This document shows positions 12,001 through 27,000 of a stretch of 64,000 bases of DNA, piece after piece. Under the pieces are notes generated by a model that did not search any database, was not told the DNA's origin, and saw only the letters and a program-made list of their open reading frames with translations. This DNA is from Emydura subglobosa (taxonomy: Eukaryota; Chordata; Testudines; Chelidae). The stretch is from NCBI GenBank assembly GCA_007922225.1, contig ML679961.1, positions 79,846,798 to 79,910,797 on the forward strand, given 5' to 3'. Every line of letters begins with the position of its first letter. The stretch's first letter is position 1. Made by a program: the position numbers and the translations under genes.

Positions 12001-15000
12001 ATTTCTTTTTTCCTGTTTCTCTCTTAACCCTCCTGTACCTTCCTCCTTCAGTTACATTTGTTAATGTAAGCATTAGACAACTAAGAGTTTTAGGACATTG
12101 TTCTTGTGCCCAAATCACTATATCTTCTTAGTCCTATAATAGTAGTAATAACAATTGCACTTGCAGCAGATTTCATCCAGGATTCTGAATGCACTGTGAG
12201 CCAGACTCTGATACCCTTACTCGTACTGGTTAGCATCTTTCTCCTCAAATGGCCCTATTGACTTCAATAAAGGTCTCTCATTGGATCTCAGCTAGAACCA
12301 AGAAAAGATCCCAAGATTCATGGTTTGAACTCTGTTGCATTCTTTCTTTCTTTCCTTCCTTCCTTCTTTCATTGGCCGGGAGGAATCTTTTCTATTTCTT
12401 TTGGAGTCCTAAAGATCACTCATTCTGTCTCTCCCCACTTTTCAGACCTGTGCCACAATCAACTTCCTTTTAGCTGAGGTAGACTGGGTGGGAATCCCTT
12501 TATTGGCTGACAATGCTGCTCACTTAATCAACCAGAGGTGCTGTTAAGCAACAGATAATGTTCTCTTCCTATCACATAAAGGGCTGAGCAGCTTTCCAGT
12601 TATGAAAAAGAGGGAACAGAAATGGAATCCATTTTTCTTGCATGGCCCTACACAGCGGCAATACCATTAAGTTACCACCACAGTCCCGCCCATGGTGTGC
12701 ACTAACGGTTCTGAAGTACCCTTGATCATGGTACTGTTTGAAACAGTATTTTGTTAAAGTGCACCAGCAGGATCTCCATAATCAATTAAAGCGCAACACA
12801 TTAGTGTGCTTTAGAAATCACACTCCCATGAATTGTACAACCCCACGGAGTAAACAAGCCCTTAGTGTGAATAGTGTTAGCTGTAAAGTAGGAAAAACAT
12901 AATCACAAAAATACTGAAACATTTCAGTTTATTCAGGTTTACCTCAGAACCAGGACATTCTTCTGTACACTTGAACAGTACAACTTGAATGCAAATGTTG
13001 CTTAAGAACTTGTCATACTAAATAAACTATATATTCAGCTTGTAATAGTTTTACTTGTGCTTTGTAGACCATTTATGATATATTTCATTTTTTATTTAAA
13101 AAATTATATTTTAATCAATTCATGGGAAGCCAGTAATTCATATATTCCTTCCAGATATAGAGCTGTGCATACAAATGTTTGATCTTGTAAGTAATCAGTC
13201 AGGTGCTAACAATTCTGTTGGCATATGATGTGCCAAAATTCCCTTCCTTCAGTTTGATTTTAAGCTGTGTTGCTTGCTGTGAGCCAGTTCTGCCTAAAGT
13301 GATTGCTGACATTGCACAAATGCTCCTCTATGGAAATTTTTATGCCTGAAGCTGTGTCTATCATAATGCACAGAAGGAGTTTAATTGCAAATGGTTTGGA
13401 TGTTTGGTGAAGGCAGAGGGACTTGATGATAGAAAGATTTTTTGTTTTGTTTTGTTTTGTTTTGCAGAGTGAAAATAAATGGCTAAATTCTGGTTAAATG
13501 TCTCTCTTTCTGTGGCTGAATTTAACAATGAAATGGCCTGGGAACAAATTCCTCTACAACAGAACTGGAAGCCAGGCTTTACCTGGCAATTCTTGGTAGA
13601 CAAAATAAACTTTCACTGCTCCATGGTGGAGGAAATTCAAAGAATGGAGCTGCAAGATAACTCATGGGCATATATGATTAACCAGTAATCATATCTGTGA
13701 CCACTTTGTCCAGGGTAGGACTTAGGCAGCGTAGACTGTGTTGGCTAATCTGGAGCTAGAGAGTCAGGAGAACTACAGGAACCTGTCTGGGGCAGAGGTG
13801 CCAGTAAAGACACTCCTTTTGCATTCAGTATAACTAACGTGATTCGTGACTTTTCTGTACCGGGGGGGATGCTGTAGTGTAGGGAGAAGTCTTCATTTAG
13901 AGTCAGGAAGGTCTGATTCTGATTGGTGTGGATGGAGTCTGCAACTTATGAGTGAAGCTTTTGGGTTGTTTCCTGGCCACATGGGGGACACACACAATCA
14001 GATTTTCTATTTGAAATCAGTGCTTTCTTTTACCCTCTAGCTCTAATTTAGTCTAAACTTATACATCCATTTATTTATACATACATTAGTCTAAATACAT
14101 ACATTTTGATCAGTAGGAACTGATATTTTTGCTACTGAGAGAGAATTTTTAAAAAAATTTTAAGTACCTTTAGAAAGCTGTGGAATCCCACTCCCCCAAA
14201 TGATGATTTTTTTTTCTAAATGCAGGTATCTGTGAGAACAGTTTGGACTGTCTGGTGTTTGAGTCACTGATTCCAAAGCCTATATTGCAGCGATATGTGT
14301 CTCTCTTGATGGAACATAGGCGGATTATCTTGTCTGGGCCAAGTGGCACTGGTAAAACATACTTAGCTAATCGTCTGTCTGAGATTATGGTACTTAGAGA
14401 GGGCAGAGAGCTGGCTGATGGAGTTATTGCAACCTTCAACGTGGATCATAAGTCCAGTAAGGTGAGGAAATGGGAGGCGTCTTTGCAGAAACACTATTAC
14501 TATGTGCCAGAAATGAGGGATTCAGCTGTTAAACTTTAAGTAAATATCAGTAGGCTACTATGATTTAAAGCCTCAGTGGGAGCTATTGGGTGCTTTGGAA
14601 AAAAAAGATAACAGTATAATGCACATCTACGTTGTATTAACCTAAAAGTTAGATAGGCTATGCGGCTACAAGTAATAGCAGCAGCATCCTGCAAATGGTA
14701 TTTCTGCATTTGCTGTAGACATATTCCCAAGCTAATATGACATGGCTTTGCACTACAAATTTTTCTGTGTATACCTCTGGTAAGGTTTGTAAGTAAGAAA
14801 ATGAAGCTGTCCTGCCAAACTTTATATGTAATGGCCTCTGGCAAATTGCAGAAGGGAGTTCTCTGGAGCAAAGTGCTGGCTGGAAGTGTAGTCACCAGCA
14901 ACTGATATAATGTAGGACATCCTGTTTAATGCACACTTTAGCAGTGATGAGAGCAGAACAACCTCTCCCAAATGCTCAGCAGTGGCACTGAACTCCTCCT

Positions 15001-18000
15001 TCGTTCATGCCATCCAAATTCTGCCACTGCAAAGGAGCATCATGGCCAGGCTGATTCTCTGTGCTGTGGTTAGTAACACAATGGCAAGAACACGATCAAA
15101 CATGGCAAGAATGGGCAGTGGAGGTGCACTGCTACTTCTGCAACTTTCTGACCTGCCTTACCCAGTATACTGAGATATGAGTAAGTGCAGCATGGCCAGA
15201 ACAGTATAAAGCAAGGGGCTTTAACAAAAAGTCAGACTCTGCCCCTTGGGAATGCTTACATAGGCTACCCAAGCAGGACTCCGGGTACATCTTTGAGTCT
15301 GTAACACCAGCAAGTGTTCAGGCTAAAACAAAAGTTAAAAATAGAAATCATATGTTTACTCCACTCGGGACAATGTGGCCCCTTGTGACTAAAACAAAGC
15401 AAGCTATGTTATATTTGTTATCGAGCATTTCTAGAACTGAATCCAACAGCCAAACAGCAAATCTTTTTTCTCTGTTAACTGGGTTTCCAAAGAATAATAT
15501 GAAAACCAACTTCCTCTTCTTCATATGCTTTGCAGGAACTGCGCCAATACTTGTCCAACCTTGCTGACCAGTGTAATAGTGAAAATAATGCTGTGGATAT
15601 GCCTCTTGTCATCATTCTGGACAATTTGCATCATGTTAGCTCCCTAGGAGAGATCTTCAATGGGCTTCTGAGCTGCAAGTACCATAAATGGTAACGGGAT
15701 TTTAGACCCACACTTCAACCCCTAAAACAGATCTTTCCACAGAGACTTGTATCCTGATCAATAAAATCAGTTCTAGATAAATTTTATCAGATTATTTTTG
15801 CTACTGTGGACTGAGACTCCTGGAATTGATTCCATCAGCAGAATCTAGTTGCATAGAACTGTTAATCCTTTATGTATATTAAAGCATATGGTTAAATTGT
15901 ATTAATTACACACAATAACCTTTGAATATTACAAGTCCAGTTTTCAGTGATTTTGACCTCTATTTTGTGGTGTTAGTTTTGCACCCATAATTCATCGCAG
16001 GCACAAAAATGTGAGTGTTCTTATTTGTACCTGCCGATAAATTGAACTGGTAGACATGGGGCTGGAGTAAACCTAGCTCAATATTGAGACTGTAAAGATC
16101 TTAATATGAAAGTTACTTATTAAATGTGTATAAATTATTGCCTAACAGTGAGTTTACAAATACTGATTTGTTCAATGTTTTCCCATAGTCCTTACATTAT
16201 TGGCACGATGAACCAGGCCACATCCTCAACACCTAACCTTCAACTACATCACAATTTCAGGTACTGTATGTTTATTGCTCTAAATTATGTTTGTAGAGTG
16301 GCAGAAGAGGAAATGCTATTGAGGGTTTATCTACACAGAGCAGTAATGCACTCTGTGTGGGTGTGATTTAATGCGCACCAGCTGGGTGTACACAGTGTGC
16401 AACATGTTAGTGTGTGTTAGAATAGTTCCCTGGTGTGCTCTAAGTAGTGCTGTCTGAAACAGTACTATGTTAAAACACTCGAAAATACCCTAGGGAACTT
16501 GTAGTGCTCCCCAGCAAGGTCTATATGGATTAATTAACATGCAACGCTTTAGTGTGCTTTTAAAATCATAGATGTAGATAAGCCCTGAGTCACCCCAAGA
16601 TGTTTTCATCAAAAGAGATGGTAAAATAAAGAAAAAAGGACTGGTTTCTTGTAGATAATTAACATATATATGCAGATTTTCCTTATGATGATAATTTTGT
16701 TCTTAATATAAACATACACAGTGTCTTAACTTTGCACTTTACATAGCTTTTTAAAAAGACACAATTCCTGCATAAAACTTGAAGCTAGACTAAGAAGGCA
16801 GGTAGAGAATGAGGAATAATGGATAAAACAAATAATTTCGAGTTGTGCCATTGAGTGAGCTCATAGTTACAAAACGCCCTCCGCTGATAGAAATGTATAT
16901 AACGGGTAAATTAAATTGCCTGATGGTTATGATTATATTGCTCAGCTGAGAATATAAAGAGAATATCAGATAGATGGGATGAACAAAACCTATTCAGCAC
17001 TTAACCTGTCATATTATTACTCTCTAAAATAACAGGTAAATCTCTGACACTTCTCTTGTTCTGCTTTAGATGGGTGCTATGTGCTAACCACACTGAGCCA
17101 GTCAAGGGCTTTCTTGGCCGTTTCCTGAGACGAAAACTAATTGAAACAGAAATCAGTGGCAGGATAAGAAATGCAGAACTGGTTAAAATCATTGATTGGA
17201 TTCCCAAGGTCTGGCATCATCTCAACAAGTTCTTGGAGGCTCACAGTTCCTCTGATGTTACTATTGGTGAGAGTTCAGAATTCCCATTCTAGCACCAAAT
17301 CATTTTCTGACATTTCTGAGAGGATGTATTCCCGTTATACTCCATTGGAATTAAAGAGTCATTGGAGGGTGGGAAATGGTTTATAAAAGCCACATTTTTG
17401 GAGTGAACCATGCTATCAAGCAAAACTGTACCAAGGGTTCATAATAAATAGATTGCAGATATAAGAGAAGTTTTTTTAATTCTGTATTGTGAACTCTGCC
17501 ATTGGTTCCTATTTGAATGCAGTACAGTATCAAGTTAATTCAAAGACTTTCAAATTATCTGAATGAGCAGACAGCTGACATTTGTACATTTCTTCTCACC
17601 TCCTAAGTTACAGTCTCCAAAGAACTTAGAGTTGTTGTTTGATAGTGCTTTTGAATTGACTGCTGCAAACTATGTTCATGGTGTGCCTTTAATTTCTCCT
17701 TCCAGGTCCACGACTCTTCCTCTCTTGTCCAATAGATGTGGATGGTTCCAGAGTCTGGTTTACTGACTTGTGGAACTACTCTATTATCCCATATCTTCTG
17801 GAGGCGGTCAGAGAAGGACTACAGGTGAGGAAGTCAAATGTGAAACCTGAACAGAGTTTCTGTCTAAATAGAAAGAAGACAGAACGACATTAACACTTTA
17901 CCCTAGAAATAACTTGAGACTTAGGGTAAAATTTTCAAAAATGATTTAGGCATTAGGAGCCTAAGTACCTTTTGAGTTTCAGTGAGAATTCAGCGTCTTG

Positions 18001-21000
18001 AGTGCCTAAACCATTTTTGAACATTGTCTTAGGCTTCTAAGTCACTTAAGCACTTTTGAAAATGTTACCCCACATTTAAAATACCATACGTGAAAACATT
18101 AATTTACATCGTTATCCCTAATTTTCCTTCTTAAAACTAAATATGAATTTACAATACGGTTACAATGGACCATGAACACTTCTCACAACCTTTAGCTATC
18201 TTTCAGCAGAGAGACAAAGCAGCATTTGGAAAGATTTATTAAACGAGTGTCACGATCGTTCTCCCAAGCACTTTGTCTATTTGTTTCTCAGTCCAGGTGA
18301 TGAAATACTGATTGAATTTCTTTGCAGTGCCTCCGGGGTCTGTAAAAAAAACAAACCTTCATTAACTCTAATTTTAGCAGAGTTATTGAACTGCCTGCAC
18401 ATAGCATCTGATTAAAAATTCAGGTTCTCTAGCAGTTTTAGACAGCTGGGATAGTACTGGCGCTTTTAACTTTTATAGGAGCCAGCATATCTATGGATTG
18501 AGCAGGGGGCTTGGAGTCAGGATATATGTGTTCAGTTCAAGACTGCTACTGACTTGCTGGGTAACCTGGGAAAAAGCACTTAATCTCTTTGTACTTCAGT
18601 TCCCTATCCACAAAGTAGGCATAATAAAATATCTATCTCACACAGGTGTCATGACATTTATCTAATTAATGGTAGTAAAGTCTTACAAGTGTATGAATGA
18701 AAGTGATTGTTCCACAGAGCAAGCTTTTTATTAAAAATAATCAAACTCTTTGCATTTCAAAATCATGGAACAATTTACAGATGTTATGCTGGCTGAGATA
18801 ATTTTTAGGGTACGTCAGTGGCCCTGTACTCTGCCCTGTCTCTCTCCTCCCCTCCTTCCCCAAGACCTCAAACTAAAAACCGGCACAGTCTCATTAAAAC
18901 CAGGAGGGATGGCAATCCTAGGTTTTCCATGTTCATATCTCTGATCTGGATTGCTTAGTAAGGTGAACTCATTTGAACATGTGTTTTAATATCCCAAGGT
19001 CATACATCTAGTAAAAAGAACATAGGTCACAGAAAATTGGCGACCGTATCCTGGAATGCAATGACATTGAAAAGAATTTAGGAATAATGGTAGATAATCA
19101 GGTGAACAACAGCACCCAGAACAATACTATAGCTACTATAACTACTATAGAGGTGATACTATAGAGGTGATCCTTGGAGGCATAAGCAGGAGACTATCAA
19201 GTAGGAGTTGTGAGGTGGCATCACTTCTACATACAACCTATGTGAGACCATAGCTGCAATATTGTGTGAAGTTCTGGTATTCGCATTTCAAATAGGATAT
19301 TGAAAAATTGGAAAGGGTTCCGAAAACAGCTTCGTGAATGATTAATCCTAAAAAGGTTAAGAGATTATTTGATCATGGTTTACAAGTACCTACATGGGAA
19401 AGAGTTTTCTGGTAATAGATGGCTCTTTAATCTAGCAGAAAAAGGTATAATGGGACCTAATGGCTGGAAGTTGGAAGTAGACAAAATCAGACTTGTAACT
19501 TGGCATACATTTTTAACAGTGAAAATTGGAACAATTTAATCTAGGGATGTGATGGATTCCCTGCCACTTGAAGTCTCTAAATCAGTGGATATCTTTCTAA
19601 AAGGTATGCTGTAGCTCAAACAGAAATTGTGCGCCTGATGCAGAAATTATTGGGCAAGGGTCTATGGCTTGTGTTATGGAGGAGATCAGGCTAAATGATC
19701 ATAATGGTCCCTTCTGGCATTAAAATTTAGAATGAAAAGAAAAATTACATATAACCCTTGTTAAGACATCATTGTTTCAATTTTCCTTAATGATGACCTT
19801 CCTTTTTTTTCTACTTCATGATATATAAAGAAGGAATGATTTGTGTTTAAAAATAATAAAATAGTATCATTTTTCTGGTGACATGTCATCTCTACATTAG
19901 AGTCAGTTCTTGTCTGCATTGGAAGAATGATTGTCTGGCAACTGGAGAATTAGTGAAGTCATGACACCACAATAGACTGAAAAGAGAGTAATTGACAGGA
20001 AGAGGGATTTTTAGTTCTACTGCTTAAAACTTAGGTTTCATTGTTAACATATATTTAACTCCAGTGCCTGAAAAACACTGCAGAGAATGCCGCTGTTAAA
20101 GTTTCCACACAACTGGCCCTTCACTTAAGGTGTGAGAAAGCTCTGACTGTCCATCTGAATTCTTCAACAAGATTTTTGTCCAAACTACAGAAGACCATAC
20201 TTTTATTATGTATCAGTTTTACTGTGGTAGCACCTAGAGGCCTTGAGCACGTTGGGGGCAATAGTTGGAGGCACTGTGCAGACACATAATATGTGATAAT
20301 TCCTGCCCTTTGATTATTTGACATTCATGGCACTTCTAAGATAAAATATAAGCAGACAAAAGAAACTTAAAAAAAAAAAGCTTTCAGGCTTTCTTTGTAC
20401 ATCCCAAAGAAGGGGAGCAACCCCTTTATAAAATTTCCATTACAGGTCACCTTTAAAGCAGGCAAGTGGGAGCCAGTAGTCACGATAACTCACAAAGGTG
20501 TTGTGAGGCTGCCTGTACTGTACTTTGAATCATTCCAATCAGAGATTCAATAGATGTGCAAAACATTGGAATGGTTAAAAAAGAAAAACAAAAGGGAAAA
20601 GAGAATAGCCAAACCTTCCTGCTTCCTGTTTTTGTTTTAGCTATGTATGCTATCTGTGGTCCCCTTACATTTGCTTAAGTGGCCTGCTTACCAAAACTAA
20701 GGATTTCCATTTCCTTGCTTTTGGCTCCAGGGTCTCTTTGTCCAGCGTCCTGATTTTAAAAAAATGTCCTTATGATGTTTATCTTAATTATATTATTTAA
20801 TGGCTCATTTTACTCCAAAACATTTGTTTCACTGTGCCTGAGGATAAGAATTATGATTGCAGTCCTCAGAAGATGGACAGGATTGTTGTAATAGTCATAG
20901 AGTTTAAGGCCAGAAGGGGCCACCAGGCCATCTAATCTGACCTCCTGTATAGCATAGGCCGCCAGCACCCGCACACTAAACCCAACAACTGAAATTAGAA

Positions 21001-24000
21001 CAAAGTAGTACAGATTACAGGAGACTAGAGTATTTTGTGCCACAAGAGCCAAGGTATATCAGTGCCCACGGCCTTTGCAATGGCAGGGAAATGATTAAAT
21101 AAGATAATCCCAGATGATCCTGGCAAGTGACCTGCACCCATACGCTGCAGAGGAAGGTGAAAACCCCCCAAGATCACTGCCAATCTGACCCGGGGGGAAT
21201 TCCTTCTGCACCCTACATATGACAATCAGACCATGAGTATGTGAGGCAGAATCAGGAAGCACATGAGAGACAGAAAGCTCAGTGCCACCTCAGAGCCTTG
21301 GCCCATCCTGTCCCATGTCCACTATGGCGATCTCAGAATACATTTGGGGAGTGGGGGAATCCCTTCCTAACCCCTGCAGGTGGCCAGCTGAAGCCCTGAA
21401 GCATGAGCTTTATGAACATAAGCCATAAATTAGAAGTGAGCCCCAGGGCTGCTGAGCCCTACCCTCCACCATCACAAGCAACCCTGTTATAAAATCACAC
21501 TCATGAATGTGTCCTGGTTGCTCTCAAAATTAATTAAGTTGTTTACCACCCACAATTCCTGTTGGGAGGCTCTTCCAGAACCTCACTCCTCTGATGGTGA
21601 GAAATCCTCTTCTCCTTTCCAGTCTGAATGTGTTCATAGCCAGTTTATACCCATGTGTTCTTGTGAAAAAACTGGTGCTAGAAATGTTGTATATTCAATT
21701 CGAGCATCTCTCTGTCCCACACACCCAAAAATGCTCCTTTGTTTACGCATCTATTTACATTGAACCACTATCAGAAAGGAAGGATGGACACCTGGTTTCA
21801 GTGTGATTTATAGTATTTACATGGACTAAATGAACACTATTTTTATTGCCATTTAAAGAAGCATTATGGGTGAAGATCATATGGGCCAAGTGGATCCTTT
21901 TAACAACTTGTTCCATTGCTCAGTCTTGATTTTGGTTCTGTTTCCAAAAGCCGAGATGTAAAAATTAAGTAAAAATGCGAGGAGTCTGGGTAACAAAATG
22001 GAGGAACTGCAGCTACTGATAGAGGAAGTGAAACCAGATATTATAGGGATAACAGAAACCTGGTGGAATAGTAGTCACAACTGGTGTACAAGTATTGAAG
22101 GGTATGTGCTGTTTAGGAAAGATCGATATAAAGGCAAAGGGGGTGGAGTAGCATTGTATATCAATGATGAGTTAGACTGTAAAGAAATTAGAAATGATGG
22201 AATTGAAAAGACAGAGTCTGCCTGGGTAAAAATTACATTGGGGAAGAAAACTACTAGAGTTTTCCCTGGGAGAGTGCTTGGGGTGTGCTACAGACCACCA
22301 GGATCTGATTTGGACATGGACAGAGACCTCTTTAAGGTTTTTAATGAAGTAAATACTATTGGGAACTATGTGATTATGTGAGACTTTAACTTCCCAGATA
22401 TAGACTGGAGGACAAATGCCAGTAGTAATAATAGGACCCAGATTTTCCTGGATGTAATAGCTGATAGATTCCTTCACCAAATATTTACTGAACCAAAAAG
22501 AGGAGATGCCATTTTAGATTTGGTATTGGTGAGTAGTGAGGACCTCATAGAAGAGCTGATTGTAGGGGACAACTTTGCTTCGCGCGACCATGAGCTAATT
22601 CAGTTCAAACTAAATGGAAGGATAAACAAAAATAGATCTGTGATTAGGGTTTTTGACTTCAAAAGGGCTAACTTTAAAAAAATTAAGGGAATTAGTGGGG
22701 GAAGAGAACTGGACCAAAGAACTCATGGATCCAAAGGTGGAGGAGGCTTAGAATTACTTCAAGTCAAAGTTGCAGGAACTATCTGAAGCCTGCATCCCAA
22801 AGAAGGGGAAAAAGTTCATAGGCTAGAGTTAAAGACCAAGCTGGATGAAGAAGCGTCTCGAACAGGTGATTAAGAGAAAGCAGAAAGCCTACAAGGAGTG
22901 GAAGATGAGTGGGATTAGCAAGGAAAGCTACCTCTTGGAGGTCAGAACATGTAGAGAGAAAGTGAGAAGGGCCACAAGCCAAGTAGAGTTGGACCTTGCA
23001 GAAGAAATTAAAACCAATAGTAAAAAGTTCTATAGCCATATAAATAGGAAGAAAACAAACAAAGAAGAAGTGGGACCGCTAACCATTGAGGATGGCATGG
23101 AGGTTAAGGATAATCTAGGCATGGCTGAATATCTAAACAAATACTTTCCCTCTGTTTTTAATGAGGCTAATGATGAGCTTGAGGATAGTGGTAGGGTGGC
23201 TAATGGGCATGAGGATATGGAGGTAAAAATTACCATATCCACGGTAGAAGCAAAACTCGAACAGCTTAATGGGACTAAATCGGGGGGGCCCAGATAATTT
23301 CCATCCAAGAATATTAAAGGAACTAGCACATGAAATTGCAAGCCCATTAGCAAGGATTTTTAATGAATCTGTAAACTCAGGGACTGTACCATATGACTGG
23401 AGAATTGCTAACATAGTTCCTATTTTTAAGAAAGGGATAAAAAGTGATCTGGGTAACTACAGGCCTGTTAGTTTGACTTCAGTAGTATGCAAGGTCTTGG
23501 AAAACATTTTGAAAAAGAAAGTAGTTAAGGACATCGAGGTTAATGGTAATTGGGATAAAATACAATATGGCTTTACAAAAGGTAGATTGTGCCAGACCAA
23601 CCTGATCTCCTTTTTTGAAAAGATAGCAGATTTTTTTAGATGAAGGGAATGCAGTGAATCTAATTTACCTAGATTTCAGTAAGGCATTTGATACGGTTCC
23701 ACATGGGGAATTATTAGTTAAATTGGAAAAGATGGGGATTAATATGAAAATTGAAAGGTGGATAAGGAACTGGTTAAAGGGGAGACTATAACAGGTCATA
23801 CTGAAAGGTGAACTGTCAGGCTGTAGGGAGGTTACTAGTGAAGTTCCTCAAGGATTGGTCTTGGGACCAGTCTTATTTAACTTTTTTATTACTGACCTTG
23901 GCACAAAAAGTGGGAATGTGCTAATAAAGTTTGTGGATGACACAAAGTTAGGAGGTATTGCCAGTACAGAGAAGGGATATCATACAGGAAGATCTGGATT

Positions 24001-27000
24001 ACCTTGTAAACTGGAGTAATAGAAATAAGATGAAATTTATTAGTGGAAAGTGCAATGTCATGCTTTTAGGGACTAATAACAAGAATTTCTGCTATAAACT
24101 GGGGATGCATCAGTTGGAAGTGACAGAGGAGGAGAAGGCATATTGGTTGATCGCAGGATGAGTATGAGCTGCCAATGTGATGTGGTCGTGAAAAAAGCTA
24201 ATGTGGTCCTTGGATACATCAGACGAGGTATTTCCAGTACAGATAGGGAGGTGTTAGTACCATTACATAAGGCACTGGTGAGACCTCATCCGGAATACTG
24301 TGTGCATTTCCGATCCCCCATGTTAAGAAAGATGAATTCAAACTGGAACAGGTGCAGAGAAGGGCTACTAGGATGATCCATGGAATGGAAAAACTGCCTT
24401 ATGAGAGGAGACTCAAAGAGCTTGGCTTGTTTAGCCTAACCAAAAGAAGGTTGAAGGGAGATATATGATTGCTCTCTATAAATACACCAGAGGGATAAAT
24501 ACCAGGGGGAGAGAGGAATTATTTGAGTTCAACGCCAGTATTGACACACTGACTAATGGATATAAACTGGCCATCAGGAAGTTTAGACTTGAAATTAGAT
24601 GCAGGTTTCTAACCATCAGAGGAGTGAAGTTCTGGAATAGCTTTTCAAGGGGAGCAGTGGGGGCAAAAACCTAACTGGCTTCAAAATGGAACTTGATAAA
24701 TTTATGTAGGGGATGGTATGATGGGAAAGCTTAGTTTGGCAATTGACTGATCTTTGACTACTGGTGGTAGATATGCCAATGGCCTGTGAAGGGATGTTAG
24801 ATGGGGTGGATTCTGAGTTAGTACAGAGAATTCTTTCTTGGATGTCTGGCTGATGAGTCTTGCCAACATGCTCAGGGTTTAATTGATTGCCATATTTGGG
24901 GTTGGCAAGGAATTTTCCCCCAGGGCAGATTGGCAAAGGCTCTGGGGGGTTTTCACCTTCCTCTGTAGCATGGGGCATGGCTCATTTGCTGGTGGATTCT
25001 CTGTACCTTGATGTCTTTAAACCATGATTTGAGAACTTCAATAACTCAGTCATGGGTTAGGGGTCTATTACAGGAGTGGATGGGTGAGGTTCAGTGGCCT
25101 GTGTTGTGCAGGATGTCAGACTAGATGATCATATTGGTCCCTTCTGATCTTAGAGTCTATAAGTCTATGAAAATCCATCTGTCTCTCCCTCCTGATATTG
25201 ATGTAGACCACCAGTTAGAGCAATAGGGGTCCCAGAATGCCTGCTTCCTGCCAGTCTGGTACACTCTTTTATGCTTTATCTTTGGCACTTGTGCATGTTA
25301 ACTAGGGATTGCCACCTTCTAATATGCACAGGGGAAAGATTCCTCGTTTCTCTGCAGAGTGAGTATCTGCAAGGATTGCAGGAACAGATAACGTTGATTG
25401 CAATGGAAGAGAGTATTACTTTCAATCTTGAGTTTGCTGGAAATACTTTTTCTTCTTTTCATCTCAAACGCGTATTCACAGACACAGGGAGCAGTACAGC
25501 ATTACCATTCATTTCTATGGCTTGCTCCTCCATTAAGTCCAGCCTGGTCATGTCCCTGCATAGCATGTCCTGCCATCTAATTGATGGTCAATCTCTAGGT
25601 GTGACTGACCTTGATTGTGTTTGCATTATTTTCTTTGGCATTTTATCATCTCTTTGTCTTCTGAGAGGCCTTACCATCATAATCTTTTTTTATTGCAACC
25701 AATTTCATACTCTAATTTCACATCCTACTCTCCTTCTAACTTCTTCGTTTGTATTAAAATCATTCAGTTTTGTACATGCCATCTTCCAAAGAACTCTCAT
25801 CTCTACTGCCTCCAGCCTTCTTTTTGTCTGTTTCATTTAAAGCAGCTGTTTTCAGATCATAGAGTAATACTGTTAGTACACTGGTTTGGTAGCACACTGG
25901 AGATATGGTGGTTATTTAAACAGAAAATGCACTTACTATATAACTATTTTTCAGACTTGGACTAGGAATTTATGGAAACATTCGTCTTTTTCAGTACCCA
26001 GAAGCCTTATATAGAGTATACAAATCTCTCCACTTCTTAGCAGCTGTGATGAATGCTCCATAAGTTGGGAAAACAGATTTAATAGTAGACCCAGTTTACC
26101 ACAACTTACATTGAAACTGTATCACCTAACTAAATGATTATGAAGAATATTTCCTTTCTGGGAAGGGAAATGTGGGTTTCAGACTGGCTGGCACCACCTA
26201 GTGGACAACTAAGCAACTCATTTGATCTCTTGGGCTTAATTTCAGAATGGAATAAATGTTAACATTTAGACCAATTAATTACTGCATAATTTCTGAATCT
26301 GCACTTTAGTGCCATGTATTATAAAAATCTATATTTTTGTGATGTGTCTTCAGTCTGTAGGATCAGTAACAATACTGGACCTTTGGCTATTAATCTTGAT
26401 CTAACTCACCGTCACAAAGGGTCACAAAAACTTGTGAAAACATTTCCTGAGCTCTTAGATGAGAGTGAAGTTCCCTTTAAGTACATTCATCTCAGTAACA
26501 CATTTGTTTCATTGGAAGCTAGTTTGAAATCATTGTGCTATTTCTTCTGCGTAGGTAGTGGCATTCAAACACTATTGTCTTGGTGCATATTTGGTTCTAA
26601 CGCTCCCCATGGCCATGCAGGAGAACTAGATTTGATTCTCTAACCTGGTTGGAGCCATTCTTTTGGGATTGTTCTGGAGGCAGTGTCTGGGCGAGGAATT
26701 GTTGTCTAGTGCTGAGAGCCAGTGCCATCAACAGTAACAGCCAATATAAGGAATAGCACAGATAGGCTCCAGAGTTTGCCCTAACTAGCCCTACTTGGCC
26801 AGTAAGGATAGCAGCCACACTGATAGATAAGTGGGTGGAAGTTAGAGACAGGAAACTGAGCTATTCTTAGCGTTCTGAAAGAATTGGCAAATCCCTTTAT
26901 CCCCACCACTTTTGCTCAAGGAAAAGCACTGTATCTTTATAGGAGCTGTTCAGGCACTGAACAACTTTTGTGACAGTTATTAAGTGGCTTTCTCATTCAG

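Noticed and set aside
25271..25840. 189-codon + strand frame in the large intron
   Set aside because: Low-complexity hydrophobic Leu/Ser/Phe translation with no recognisable motif and no splice context. The pyrimidine-rich strand explains its length.
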